Assembly (NCBI RefSeq): GCF_014306625.1
Contig: NZ_JACRYL010000002.1
Coordinates: 1-64,000, forward strand
DNA from: Pedobacter fastidiosus
Lineage (GTDB): Bacteria; Bacteroidota; Bacteroidia; Sphingobacteriales; Sphingobacteriaceae
DNA length: 64,000 nt
Reading direction: 5' to 3'
Made by a program: the position numbers and the translations under genes. Every line of letters starts with the position of its first letter. Within the stretch, counting starts at the first letter, position 1. Of the stretch, positions 1 to 7,477 are shown one piece after another. The notes beneath the pieces were generated by a model. That model worked only from the letters and a program-made list of their open reading frames with translations, ran no database searches and was not told the origin of the DNA.

Positions 1-673
1 CCTTATCAAATTAACTCGGCTAAGGGGAACTTTTTAGATTGGCGAAGAGGGGTCAATTTGAAGCGGTTTATCCACTACGCTGTTAAATAAGGCGTTTTTA
101 AAGGATATTGAAAAATATAAGCCAATAGCGGGCATGGAGGACGTTTATGTAAGCTTTATCAACTATTACTATAAAGAAAGAATGTCTGGTAAGAATGACT
201 TAAGAAAGCAGATTTTATCACAAATAGCCGTTCTTAATAAGCGTACAACCAAGTTAAGGGAAATGCTTTTAAATGAAGAACTGGAAGCTGGGGATTACAG
301 GTTAATGAAGTTTGAGAATGAAGAAAAGATAAAAAACCTTGAAAATGACCTCATGGAATTAGCAACCGATCGTACAAACATACCTGAACTCGTAAAAAAA
401 ATGGTTGATGTATCGGTGAAAATCGTTTCCAAATACCCAAAACAATCCGTTTCTTTTCAAAGAAAGTTTATAAATGCCATTTATCCGCAAAAATTGGTAT
501 TCAATGACGTGACTTATCGAACACCTAAAGCCAATCCTGGATTTGCTCTTATTAGCCTCGTAAACAGTGAGTTGGCTAAAAATAAAAATGGGACAAATCA
601 GATGTTTTCTGACTTGTCCCATAAGGTGATCCCGCTGGGATTCGAACCCAGGACCACTACATTAAAAGTGTAA
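1..673 (+). pseudogene. Serine recombinase C-terminal remnant
   Basis: The frame open from 62 to 673 encodes a coiled-coil-rich segment resembling the C-terminal end of large serine recombinases found in Bacteroidetes (zinc-ribbon/coiled-coil part, ending near a 'FNDVTYRTPK' motif). Nothing of the catalytic resolvase domain is present, because the window begins inside the gene. The same frame has stops at 35 and 59, and the similarity seems to continue upstream in another frame (stop at 88-90), so the gene looks frameshifted as well as truncated. The last ~28 codons run over a terminator and the antisense of tRNA-Lys, so the native C-terminus was probably replaced at the tRNA boundary. A tyrosine integrase is unlikely because no R-H-R-Y pattern is seen. 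The family call is from sequence feel only. Confidence 0.5.
577..620 (-). terminator. Rho-independent terminator of tRNA-Lys
   Basis: On the minus strand a 13-bp stem (590-602 paired with 608-620, one G-U pair) with a 5-nt loop is followed by a T-rich run at 577-589. It begins 7 nt after the tRNA 3' end. Confidence 0.85.
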
Positions 674-699
674 TGCTCTACCAGCTGAGCTACGGAATC
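627..699 (-). tRNA. tRNA-Lys (anticodon TTT)
   Basis: Read on the minus strand, a complete 73-nt cloverleaf is visible. The acceptor stem is GATTCCG paired with CGGGATC (one G-U), the D arm contains AGCTCAGCTGGTAGAGC, the anticodon stem is TTACA/TGTAG with loop CTTTTAA (anticodon TTT), and the T arm is CTGGG-TTCGAAT-CCCAG. The discriminator base is A, followed by CCT, so CCA is not fully encoded. A promoter lies upstream and a hairpin terminator just downstream, so it is a single-gene transcription unit. Confidence 0.95.
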
Positions 700-739
700 G
701 ACTTTATTTAAAACGTTATCCGTTTCCTTTAAAGTGGTG

Positions 740-771
740 CAAATATAGGGTTCTAATGCATTTCTTGCAAA
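740..771 (-). promoter_or_regulatory. Bacteroidetes-type promoter of tRNA-Lys
   Basis: The minus strand has TTTG (768-771) and TATATTTG (740-747) separated by 20 bases. This fits the Bacteroidetes sigma consensus TTTG-N19/20-TAnnTTTG. The -7 element ends 41 bases upstream of the tRNA 5' end. Confidence 0.7.
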
Positions 772-890
772 TAAAAATTTCTAAAATATGCTACTATATT
801 GATTTATAGGCGAATTAATTATTATTGACTGTTTTTAAGAAGATAATTAATAAATTTAACGCACTAATTTTATCCCAATGATTCCTATTT

Positions 891-2009
891 ATGATTAAGA
901 GCCGAAACTTTCTTTACCTTTTTCTTGCTGTATTTATTGTTGCTTGTAGCTCAAATCAAAAAAAAGAAGAAGCTGAGGTAAAGCGAAAGAAAGATTCTTT
1001 AGCCTCTTGCGAAATGAATTTACCCAATCGCTATGGTTCAGGTTTAGATACATCGAAAATTACAGCGCATAAAACGAATCATGATGGAATGGTTTATCTA
1101 AAAGCTAACGAGTTCCAAATGGGCGCTTCAGATAAAGAAGGTCGTGAGGATGAATACCCACAACATAAAGTAAAGCTATCTTCTTTTTGGATTGATGTAA
1201 CGGAAGTAACCAACGCAAGTTTTAAAAAATTTGTAAAAGAAACTGGTTATATCACTACTGCAGAACGCAAGCCAGATTGGGAAGAAATGAAAAAACAACT
1301 TCCGGCAGGAACAGCAAAGCCAGATGACAGTGTTTTGGTGGCGGCATCTTTGGTTTTTTCTCAATCAAAAAGCATTACTACTTTAAATGATGCATCGCAA
1401 TGGTGGCGCTGGGTTAAAGGAGCAGATTGGAAACATCCCCACGGGCCAAAAAGCAACATTACAGGGAAAGATAATTATCCGGTAGTGCATGTTTCTTGGG
1501 ATGATGCAATGGCATATTGTAAGTGGGCTGGAAAAAGATTACCAACCGAAGCAGAATGGGAGTATGCGGCAAGAGGTGGTTTAAACAATGCTTTATATCC
1601 TTGGGGCAACGAAGATATAGAAAAAGGGAAGCCAAAATCGAATACCTGGCAGGGGAGTTTTCCCCTTAAAAATACAGATTGGGATGGTTTTAATGGCCTA
1701 GCGGCAGTTAAGCAATTTAAACCCAACGGATTTGGCTTGTATGATATGGCCGGAAACGTTTGGGAATGGTGCAACGATTGGTATAGGCCAGATTATTACG
1801 CATCCTTAAAAGGCGTTACCGATAATCCACAAGGTCCTGGCGATAGTTATGATCCAATGGAGCCTTCCATTCCTAAAAAGGTGGTTAGAGGCGGTTCTTT
1901 TATGTGCAGTGCATCATACTGCAAAGGCTATCGCGTAACTTCCAGAATGAAAACCTCTACCGATACCGGCTTAGAACATACTGGCTTTAGGTGTGTAAGT
2001 TCTAACTAA
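891..2009 (+). CDS. Formylglycine-generating-enzyme-family lipoprotein (SUMF1/FGE-sulfatase domain)
   Basis: The 372-residue product begins with a lipoprotein signal peptide (lipobox ending 'FIVACSS', Cys near residue 19). An FGE-sulfatase domain fills residues ~65-370. It includes 'RLPTEAEWEYAARGG', 'DMAGNVWEWCNDW' near residue 285 and a C-terminal 'GFRCVSS'. Both cysteines of the true FGE active site are present in 'GGSFMCSASYC' (Cys339 and Cys344, same spacing as Cys336/Cys341 of human FGE). This supports oxidation of a sulfatase cysteine to formylglycine rather than a merely structural member of the fold. The likely location is the periplasmic or outer-membrane face. No sulfatase gene is present in the window, so its client is elsewhere or it acts on something else; many Bacteroidetes relatives have no known client. 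Confidence 0.8.
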   Translation: MIKSRNFLYLFLAVFIVACSSNQKKEEAEVKRKKDSLASCEMNLPNRYGSGLDTSKITAHKTNHDGMVYLKANEFQMGASDKEGREDEYPQHKVKLSSFWIDVTEVTNASFKKFVKETGYITTAERKPDWEEMKKQLPAGTAKPDDSVLVAASLVFSQSKSITTLNDASQWWRWVKGADWKHPHGPKSNITGKDNYPVVHVSWDDAMAYCKWAGKRLPTEAEWEYAARGGLNNALYPWGNEDIEKGKPKSNTWQGSFPLKNTDWDGFNGLAAVKQFKPNGFGLYDMAGNVWEWCNDWYRPDYYASLKGVTDNPQGPGDSYDPMEPSIPKKVVRGGSFMCSASYCKGYRVTSRMKTSTDTGLEHTGFRCVSSN

Positions 2010-2050
2010 AACCGTGTGTACAAATAAGTTAATTGAAAATTACGCAAACG

Positions 2051-2078
2051 TTTGAGTTAAAATAATATAAAATATTTG
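2051..2078 (+). promoter_or_regulatory. Possible promoter of the FucP-like symporter
   Basis: TTTG at 2051-2054 and AATATTTG at 2071-2078 (7 of 8 matches to TAnnTTTG) are 16 bases apart, a little short of the usual spacing. The coding start is 50 bp downstream. This is a weak call in AT-rich sequence. Confidence 0.3.
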
Positions 2079-2127
2079 TTTAGTTTGGTGCTATCAATTT
2101 AAATCGAACCACCTAAACCAACATTTC

Positions 2128-3414
2128 ATGCCGAACACTTTAACTCAGGGTCAAACCAAAGGGCCTAAACCACTTGTTATTATTTGCGGATTGTTTTTCA
2201 TTTTTGGCTTTGTAACCTGGGCCAACGGAACACTAATTCCATTCTTTAAATTATCCTTCGGCTTATCAGATATCCAGGCTTTTCTAGTAACCTTTGCATC
2301 TTACATTGCCTATTTCTTTTTGTCGCTTCCCGCATCGTGGATTTTAAAGAAAACAGGCTTTAAAAATGGAATTATTTTAGGTTTATTGGTTTTAGGTGCA
2401 GGCTCATTATTATTTATTCCAGCGGCGCAAACTAGAACCTTTGGTTTATTCTTAACCGGAATTTTTGTTCAAGGTGCAGCCTTAGCCTTACTTCAAACGG
2501 CTTCCAATCCATACTTAACCATTATTGGCCCAATAGAAAGTGCCGCAAAAAGAATTAGTATAGCCGGAATCTGCAATAAATTTGCCGGTATAATTGTTCC
2601 TTTCATCATGGGAACACTGTTCTTAAAAAATGCCTCAGTTATAGAAAAGAAAATTGAATTGGCTACAGGTTTGGCAAAAGAGCAATTATTAAATGATGTT
2701 TTGGGTCGTGTAAATACACCATATATCGTTCTAGCTATAGTTTTCTGCCTATTTGCACTGGTTATTAAGTTTACCGATTTGCCTGAAGTTAATGTAGAAG
2801 AAGATGTTGTAGATGAAACTCTTGGCGCAGTTGTTCCCCACAAAAGCATCTTTCAGTTTCCACATTTGTTTCTCGGCGCATTCTGTATTTTTGTATATGT
2901 AGCGGCCGAAGTAATGGCCGGAGATATTATTGGCGTTTATGGCAAGGCCTTAGGCATTAGTCCAGATATTAGCAAGTATTTTACGGCACTCACGCTTTCG
3001 AGCATGTTAATCGGCTATATCATCGGTATCATAACCATTCCCAAATTCATTTCACAGCAGTTTGCTCTAAGAATTTGTGCCATTTTAGGGCTCATATTTA
3101 CCATTGCAGCCTACCTAACTTCAGGCTATACCTCGGTTATTTTCATCGCCTTGCTGGGCTTGGCTAATTCATTAATGTGGCCGGCAATTTTTCCATTGGG
3201 CATTAGCCATTTGGGTAAGTTTACTAAAACAGGCTCTGCAATTATGATTATGGGCATTGCAGGAGGCGCAATCTGGCCTTTATTGTACGCTTATGTAAAA
3301 GATCATCTTCATTTAGATTTTCAGCTTTCTTATTTCATAACCGTAATGCCGTGTTATTTATACATCTTGTTTTTCGCTATAAAAGGGCATAAAGTTGGCT
3401 TGAATTTGAAATAA
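2128..3414 (+). CDS. FucP-type sugar:H+ symporter (MFS)
   Basis: This is a 428-residue, highly hydrophobic protein with about 12 predicted membrane spans. The first span carries 'FFIFGFVTWANGTLIPFF', and 'LLQTASNPYLTIIGP' lies near residue 130; both patterns are typical of the L-fucose permease (FucP/GluP) branch of the major facilitator superfamily. Its length matches E. coli FucP (438 residues). It should import a monosaccharide across the inner membrane with protons. The substrate cannot be fixed from sequence: L-fucose is favoured by the nearby deoxy-sugar oxidation operon, but family members also carry glucose, galactose or rhamnose. It is a stand-alone gene on the plus strand. Confidence 0.8.
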   Translation: MPNTLTQGQTKGPKPLVIICGLFFIFGFVTWANGTLIPFFKLSFGLSDIQAFLVTFASYIAYFFLSLPASWILKKTGFKNGIILGLLVLGAGSLLFIPAAQTRTFGLFLTGIFVQGAALALLQTASNPYLTIIGPIESAAKRISIAGICNKFAGIIVPFIMGTLFLKNASVIEKKIELATGLAKEQLLNDVLGRVNTPYIVLAIVFCLFALVIKFTDLPEVNVEEDVVDETLGAVVPHKSIFQFPHLFLGAFCIFVYVAAEVMAGDIIGVYGKALGISPDISKYFTALTLSSMLIGYIIGIITIPKFISQQFALRICAILGLIFTIAAYLTSGYTSVIFIALLGLANSLMWPAIFPLGISHLGKFTKTGSAIMIMGIAGGAIWPLLYAYVKDHLHLDFQLSYFITVMPCYLYILFFAIKGHKVGLNLK

Positions 3415-3691
3415 ATTTTGGAAAGCAGTTTCAGTAGTCAATAGGTTAAATTGCTCCCGCTATTCGTTCCAAGCCTTTTACCGAAGAAAAATCGGCATTC
3501 AGTCTTTACACTGCTATCGGGTTTATAAAATTCTGAAATACAACTATTTAAGTATGAATATCTATCGCCCTAAAATTGCTAATGATGAAAAAACCACGAT
3601 TCAAATCATTTTGACATATATTTTTCCTTAATTTGACGAATATCTGGAAACGAACAAAGTTTATCCAACCTCAATTTTTCTTTAATAAAAC

Positions 3692-4186
3692 ATGAATAAA
3701 GCTATTTTCCTTGATCGTGATGGCGTCCTCAATCACGAAATTTACGATTACATCTGTCGAGTAGAAGATTTTGAAATTTTAGAATATCAAATCCCTGTTT
3801 TAAAGAAACTTTATGATGAAGGTTATTTATTAATTGTAATTACAAATCAAGGAGGAATCGCTTTAAAAAGATACACTGAAGAAGAACTCGCAACCATGCA
3901 TCAAATGCTAAAAGCTTCTTTTGTAGCCAAAGTTGCAGATATTGCAGGCTTTTATTACTGTCCGCATCACCCAACCGTTGGTGGCGAGTGCAAGTGCCGT
4001 AAACCAGCTTCAGGAATGCTTTTAGATGCAATTGAAAAGTTTAATATCGATCCTGCACAATCTATTATGATTGGCGATAAACCACGCGATGTAGAAGCCG
4101 CCAATGGAGCAGGAGTAAGAGGAATTTTGATAGAACCTGATGAGCAGATTGATTACGATAAAATTAAAGAAGCACTTGCTAAGTAA
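3692..4186 (+). CDS. HAD-superfamily phosphatase, GmhB-like
   Basis: The 164-residue HAD hydrolase has the nucleophile motif 'FLDRDGVLN' (Asp8, Asp10), motif II 'VITNQGGI', a zinc-binding insert 'CPHHP...GECKCRKP' and motif IV 'MIGDKPRDVEAA'. This arrangement is that of D-glycero-D-manno-heptose-1,7-bisphosphate 7-phosphatase (GmhB) and the related histidinol-phosphatase domain of HisB. With no histidine or heptose genes nearby, the specific substrate is open; a GmhB-like sugar phosphatase is the best guess. It is probably cytoplasmic (no signal peptide). It converges on the minus-strand deoxy-sugar operon with a 50-bp gap and no obvious terminator hairpin. Confidence 0.75.
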   Translation: MNKAIFLDRDGVLNHEIYDYICRVEDFEILEYQIPVLKKLYDEGYLLIVITNQGGIALKRYTEEELATMHQMLKASFVAKVADIAGFYYCPHHPTVGGECKCRKPASGMLLDAIEKFNIDPAQSIMIGDKPRDVEAANGAGVRGILIEPDEQIDYDKIKEALAK

Positions 4187-4236
4187 AATAGGGTTAGTTT
4201 AATCAACATAAACCTTTAAATTTTCAGTCTTAACGC

Positions 4237-5058
4237 TTACAAATTATAACAAGCTTTTGCGTTGCCTCCAAATAATAGGTTTCTTTCTGTTGTAGTAAAT
4301 CTTTCAGCATATTTGCTTACCAAATTGAACCAAACAGAATAGGGTCTACTTATTAAAACAACTGGCCAATCGCTTCCGTAAAGTATTCGGTTAACGCCGA
4401 AGCTTTCGAAAATTATATCGAAGATATTAAACAGTTCTGCTTCTGTCCAATTCTTCCAATCGGCCTCGGCCAACAAACCTGATAATTTGCAATGTACATT
4501 CGGATTTTCGGCTAGAATTTTAATGTTGGCTGTCCAATTCTTTATTTCGCCACTTTTAATATTCGGTTTACCACAGTGGTCTAAAATAAATGGTTGATCA
4601 GGAACTTGATCAACCATTTTAATTAGATGTGGCAACTGATCGTGATAAACCAGTAAATCGTAAGTATAATTGTGATTTATAAGTTTTTTTAATCCGCCAA
4701 TAAACTTTTTATCGAGGATGAAATCTTTACTTTCAGCCTGTAAAACATGTCGCCAACCTTTAATTTCTTTAAAGTAGCTCCAATAATTTAAGCGCTCTTC
4801 CAAATTGGGATTTCGTAAATCTACCCAACCTACAATACCTTTTATTAAATCGCTTTGTTCGGTTAGTGATAAAAGAAAGTTATTTTCTTCTTCACTTTGA
4901 TTCGCCTGTACCGCAATGCATCCCGAAATCTGAAGATCATTAAATACCCGCATTAAATTCTTAGGGTTAAAATTCTTTCGGATGGCTTGCATTTCTTCTG
5001 TAATCCAATTATCTCTAATTGGGTCGTAATTCCAAAAATGTACGTGCGTATCAATCAT
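4237..5058 (-). CDS. Amidohydrolase-2 family sugar lactonase (L-fuconolactonase-like)
   Basis: This is a TIM-barrel amidohydrolase of about 273 residues in the COG3618 group. The metal-binding start 'MIDTHVHFWNY', 'FILDHCGKP' in the middle and 'ILYGSDWPV' near the C-terminus are characteristic. Family members hydrolyse L-fucono- or L-rhamnono-lactones in oxidative deoxy-sugar pathways. I chose the ATG at 5056-5058, which puts the HxH motif at the very N-terminus and leaves 5 bp after the RhaM stop. A longer frame reaches 5100 but overlaps RhaM and adds 14 residues without family character. It is the last gene of the four-gene minus-strand operon. The exact lactone cannot be read from sequence. 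Confidence 0.75.
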   Translation of the reverse strand: MIDTHVHFWNYDPIRDNWITEEMQAIRKNFNPKNLMRVFNDLQISGCIAVQANQSEEENNFLLSLTEQSDLIKGIVGWVDLRNPNLEERLNYWSYFKEIKGWRHVLQAESKDFILDKKFIGGLKKLINHNYTYDLLVYHDQLPHLIKMVDQVPDQPFILDHCGKPNIKSGEIKNWTANIKILAENPNVHCKLSGLLAEADWKNWTEAELFNIFDIIFESFGVNRILYGSDWPVVLISRPYSVWFNLVSKYAERFTTTERNLLFGGNAKACYNL

Positions 5059-5063
5059 AATAT

Positions 5064-5396
5064 TTATTTGAGTTCGAAAATTTGTTCCATGATTTTCCAT
5101 TTTTCACCTGGCTTACTATTTGGCAATGCCTGTTGAAATTTCCACATCAATTCTTCCCATTCCTGTACTTTTGCATTTGCTAAATCGGCCTTTGATTTGG
5201 CCTCAAAGGAGAAGTTTTCATTTACATCCATAATCATAAAGAGCCGATTACCAAGTAAGTAAATTTCCAGTTCTTCCACTCCGGCAGATTTAATGCTTTC
5301 TTTAATTTCTGGCCAAACTGCTTGATGATATTGCCTGTAGCTTTCAATCAGTTGATCATCGTTAACCAAATCTAGGGTTAGGCAATATCTTTTCAT
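5064..5396 (-). CDS. rhaM: L-rhamnose mutarotase family (RhaM, DUF718)
   Basis: The 110-residue protein has the family signature 'YRQYHQAVWPEI' (catalytic His at residue 24) and 'LEIYLLGNRLFMIMD', and its length matches E. coli RhaM (104 residues). It interconverts alpha and beta anomers of L-rhamnose; members in fucose clusters may act on L-fucose instead. Its ATG overlaps the FAH-family stop codon by one base (TAATG), pointing to translational coupling. In this operon it would supply the anomer used by the dehydrogenase. Family assignment is firm, substrate less so. Confidence 0.8.
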   Translation of the reverse strand: MKRYCLTLDLVNDDQLIESYRQYHQAVWPEIKESIKSAGVEELEIYLLGNRLFMIMDVNENFSFEAKSKADLANAKVQEWEELMWKFQQALPNSKPGEKWKIMEQIFELK

Positions 5397-6250
5397 TAGG
5401 CTTCGCTATATGCTTTAACGGTTTGTTTGCTACTTCCTAAGCCATCAATCCCAAGCTCTACAACATCGCCACTTTTTAAATACCAAGGTTCTGGTTTTTG
5501 TCCTAAACCAACTCCAGCAGGCGTACCTGTTGTAATTACGTCTCCCGGCAAAAGCGTCATAAACTGACTGATGTAAGAAACCATAAATGGCACATTAAAA
5601 ATCAGATTCGAAGTATTTCCATCCTGAAGTGTTTTGCCGTTTACCGTAAGCCAAAGGCGAAGATTGTGTACATCGCTAATCTCATCTGGCGTTGCAATAA
5701 ATGGACCGATAGGAGCGAATGTATCGCAACTTTTGCCCTTTACCCATTGTCCATTTCTTTCCAGCTGGAATTCCCGTTCGCTGTAATCGTTATGCAAAAC
5801 ATAGCCTGCAATGTGTTCCAATGCATTTTCTTCACTCACGTAGTTAGCTTTTTTGCCAATCACAATCGCCAATTCAACTTCCCAATCAGTTTTTTTGCTG
5901 TTTTTAGGAATAATTAAATCATCATTAGGGCCAACAATTGCAGATGTTGCTTTAAAAAACAATATGGGTTCTGTCGGGATGGCCGCATTGGTTTCTGCCG
6001 CATGATCTTTATAATTTAATCCAACGCAAATTATTTTTGATGGACGGGCGAGTGCTGGACCTAAACGAACACCCTGATCCACTTTTGGTAAGTTTGCGGT
6101 TTTAATTTCTTCTGAGAGTTTTTTTAGGGCATCGCCAGCAAAAAAAGCCTCGTCGTAATCGCTCACTAAAGAAGATACATCATAATATTGATCTTCGATT
6201 ATTACTCCAGGCTTTTCAGATCCTGCTTCACCAAATCGTATTAACTTCAT
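5396..6250 (-). CDS. Fumarylacetoacetate-hydrolase family; likely diketo-deoxy-sugar-acid hydrolase
   Basis: The 284-residue protein has a short N-terminal domain and then the FAH fold. Visible features are 'ICVGLNYKDHAAE', the metal ligands in 'DWEVELAIVIG' (Glu-x-Glu), 'NDYSERE' and 'WVKGKSCDTFAPIGPF', and the C-terminal 'TGTPAGVG'. In oxidative L-fucose and L-rhamnose pathways this family cleaves 2,4-diketo-3-deoxy-L-fuconate/rhamnonate to pyruvate and L-lactate. Database labels such as ureidoglycolate lyase are common for it but do not fit this context. It lies 34 bp after the SDR gene and is coupled to rhaM. Confidence 0.75.
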   Translation of the reverse strand: MKLIRFGEAGSEKPGVIIEDQYYDVSSLVSDYDEAFFAGDALKKLSEEIKTANLPKVDQGVRLGPALARPSKIICVGLNYKDHAAETNAAIPTEPILFFKATSAIVGPNDDLIIPKNSKKTDWEVELAIVIGKKANYVSEENALEHIAGYVLHNDYSEREFQLERNGQWVKGKSCDTFAPIGPFIATPDEISDVHNLRLWLTVNGKTLQDGNTSNLIFNVPFMVSYISQFMTLLPGDVITTGTPAGVGLGQKPEPWYLKSGDVVELGIDGLGSSKQTVKAYSEA

Positions 6251-6284
6251 TTTAATGTGTTTTTATCTCTTAATTAATTCTTTA

Positions 6285-7049
6285 TTAGTTGTTTAAAGTG
6301 GTAAATCCACCATCAATCGGGTAATCGCATCCTGTAATAAAAGAGGCTTCATCGCTACACAAATATAAGGCTAGAGCGCCAATTTCTTCTGGCTGTGCCA
6401 TTCGCCCAATAGGTTGTGTTTTAGAAAGCTTCTCAAACATTTCCGGAATGTTATCTGGATAGTTTTTCTGCAGAAATCCATCAACGAATGGCGTATGCAC
6501 ACGGGCTGGAGAAATTGAATTGCACCTGATATTCTCGCCGATGTAATCTTTGGCAACACTCATGGTCATTGCTTTTACGGCTCCTTTAGCTGTGCTGTAT
6601 GCAAATCGATCTGGCAAACCAATTAACGCCGCAATGGAAGCCATGTTGATAATTACACCACCACCAGACTGACGAATTTTTGGAATAGCAGCATAAAGAC
6701 AATTGTAAACGCCTTTCACATTTACTCGCATAACTCGATCAAAGTCAGACTCTTCAGTAGTATCAGCCTTGCCAATGTGTGCAATACCAGCATTGTTTAC
6801 CAAGATATCTATATTTCCAATTTGATCAAAAACTTTTAAAACATCATCGTGATTGGAAACATCACAAGCGTAGCTAAAAGCTACATTTCCATTGCCATTT
6901 ATTTCTTCTAATGCTGTTGATGCCTGCTCAATTCCCAGTTCAATAATATGAACTTCGGCCCCTTGTTTAGCCAAAATTGTTGCTATAGCTTTTCCAATGC
7001 CACTTCCTCCTCCTGTAACTACCGCTTTTTTATTCTTTAATGAAAACAT
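6285..7049 (-). CDS. Short-chain dehydrogenase (deoxy-sugar or deoxy-sugar-acid dehydrogenase)
   Basis: This is a classical 254-residue SDR. It has the NAD-binding motif 'TGGGSGIG' near residue 12, 'NNAGIA', the catalytic Ser region 'NMASIAAL', 'YSTAKGA' (Tyr-x3-Lys) and the C-terminal 'CDYPIDGGFT'. It is the first gene of the minus-strand operon with the FAH hydrolase, mutarotase and lactonase. Two steps of the oxidative L-fucose route use SDRs: fucose to fuconolactone, and 2-keto-3-deoxy-fuconate to the diketo acid. The operon has only this one SDR, so its step is uncertain. No sugar-acid dehydratase is encoded nearby. Confidence 0.75.
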   Translation of the reverse strand: MFSLKNKKAVVTGGGSGIGKAIATILAKQGAEVHIIELGIEQASTALEEINGNGNVAFSYACDVSNHDDVLKVFDQIGNIDILVNNAGIAHIGKADTTEESDFDRVMRVNVKGVYNCLYAAIPKIRQSGGGVIINMASIAALIGLPDRFAYSTAKGAVKAMTMSVAKDYIGENIRCNSISPARVHTPFVDGFLQKNYPDNIPEMFEKLSKTQPIGRMAQPEEIGALALYLCSDEASFITGCDYPIDGGFTTLNN

Positions 7050-7477
7050 GATATTTGGTTAATGATTTATATTGATTGTGAAATATATCGATTTTATTAG
7101 TTCTATACCGATGGAATTTCTAAACAAATGGTAACAATGTAGAGATAACTATTCAATAACATCTTAATACACAAGTCGCAGGTTTACATTTGATTTATGG
7201 ATTATTCCTTTACAAATAAAAAAGATTTTACCCAATTAAAATTATATGTTCTTAGCTAAATATTATGTGATATTGGCATAGCAGATTATTTGTTCTACCT
7301 CACAGAAAGCCATTGTAACGAAATAATTGCACTAATCACCTAAAGATAACATTGTACATTAATTTGGGGAAATGTTACAGAAATGACCAATTTGCATTTG
7401 CTATATTTGGAGTTCAATTCTAACTAAATATTGCAATTGGGTCTTTTTTTAAGACTTGATTTTCTTAACCACATTGA
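7050..7477. promoter_or_regulatory. Divergent regulatory region between deoxy-sugar operon and glycanase operon
   Basis: This AT-rich region has no coding potential. On the plus strand TATATTTG at 7402-7409 is a perfect -7 element (TAnnTTTG) 68 bp upstream of the 7478 start. No TTTG lies at the expected -33 distance, which suggests activator dependence. Upstream are GATAACATTGTACA (7345-7358) and AATGTTACAG (7371-7380). Both sequences recur exactly ahead of the pectate lyase genes (39055-39068 and 39030-39039). A related GTAACAATGT lies at 7131-7140, towards the minus-strand operon. These may be operators of a shared regulator. Confidence 0.5.
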
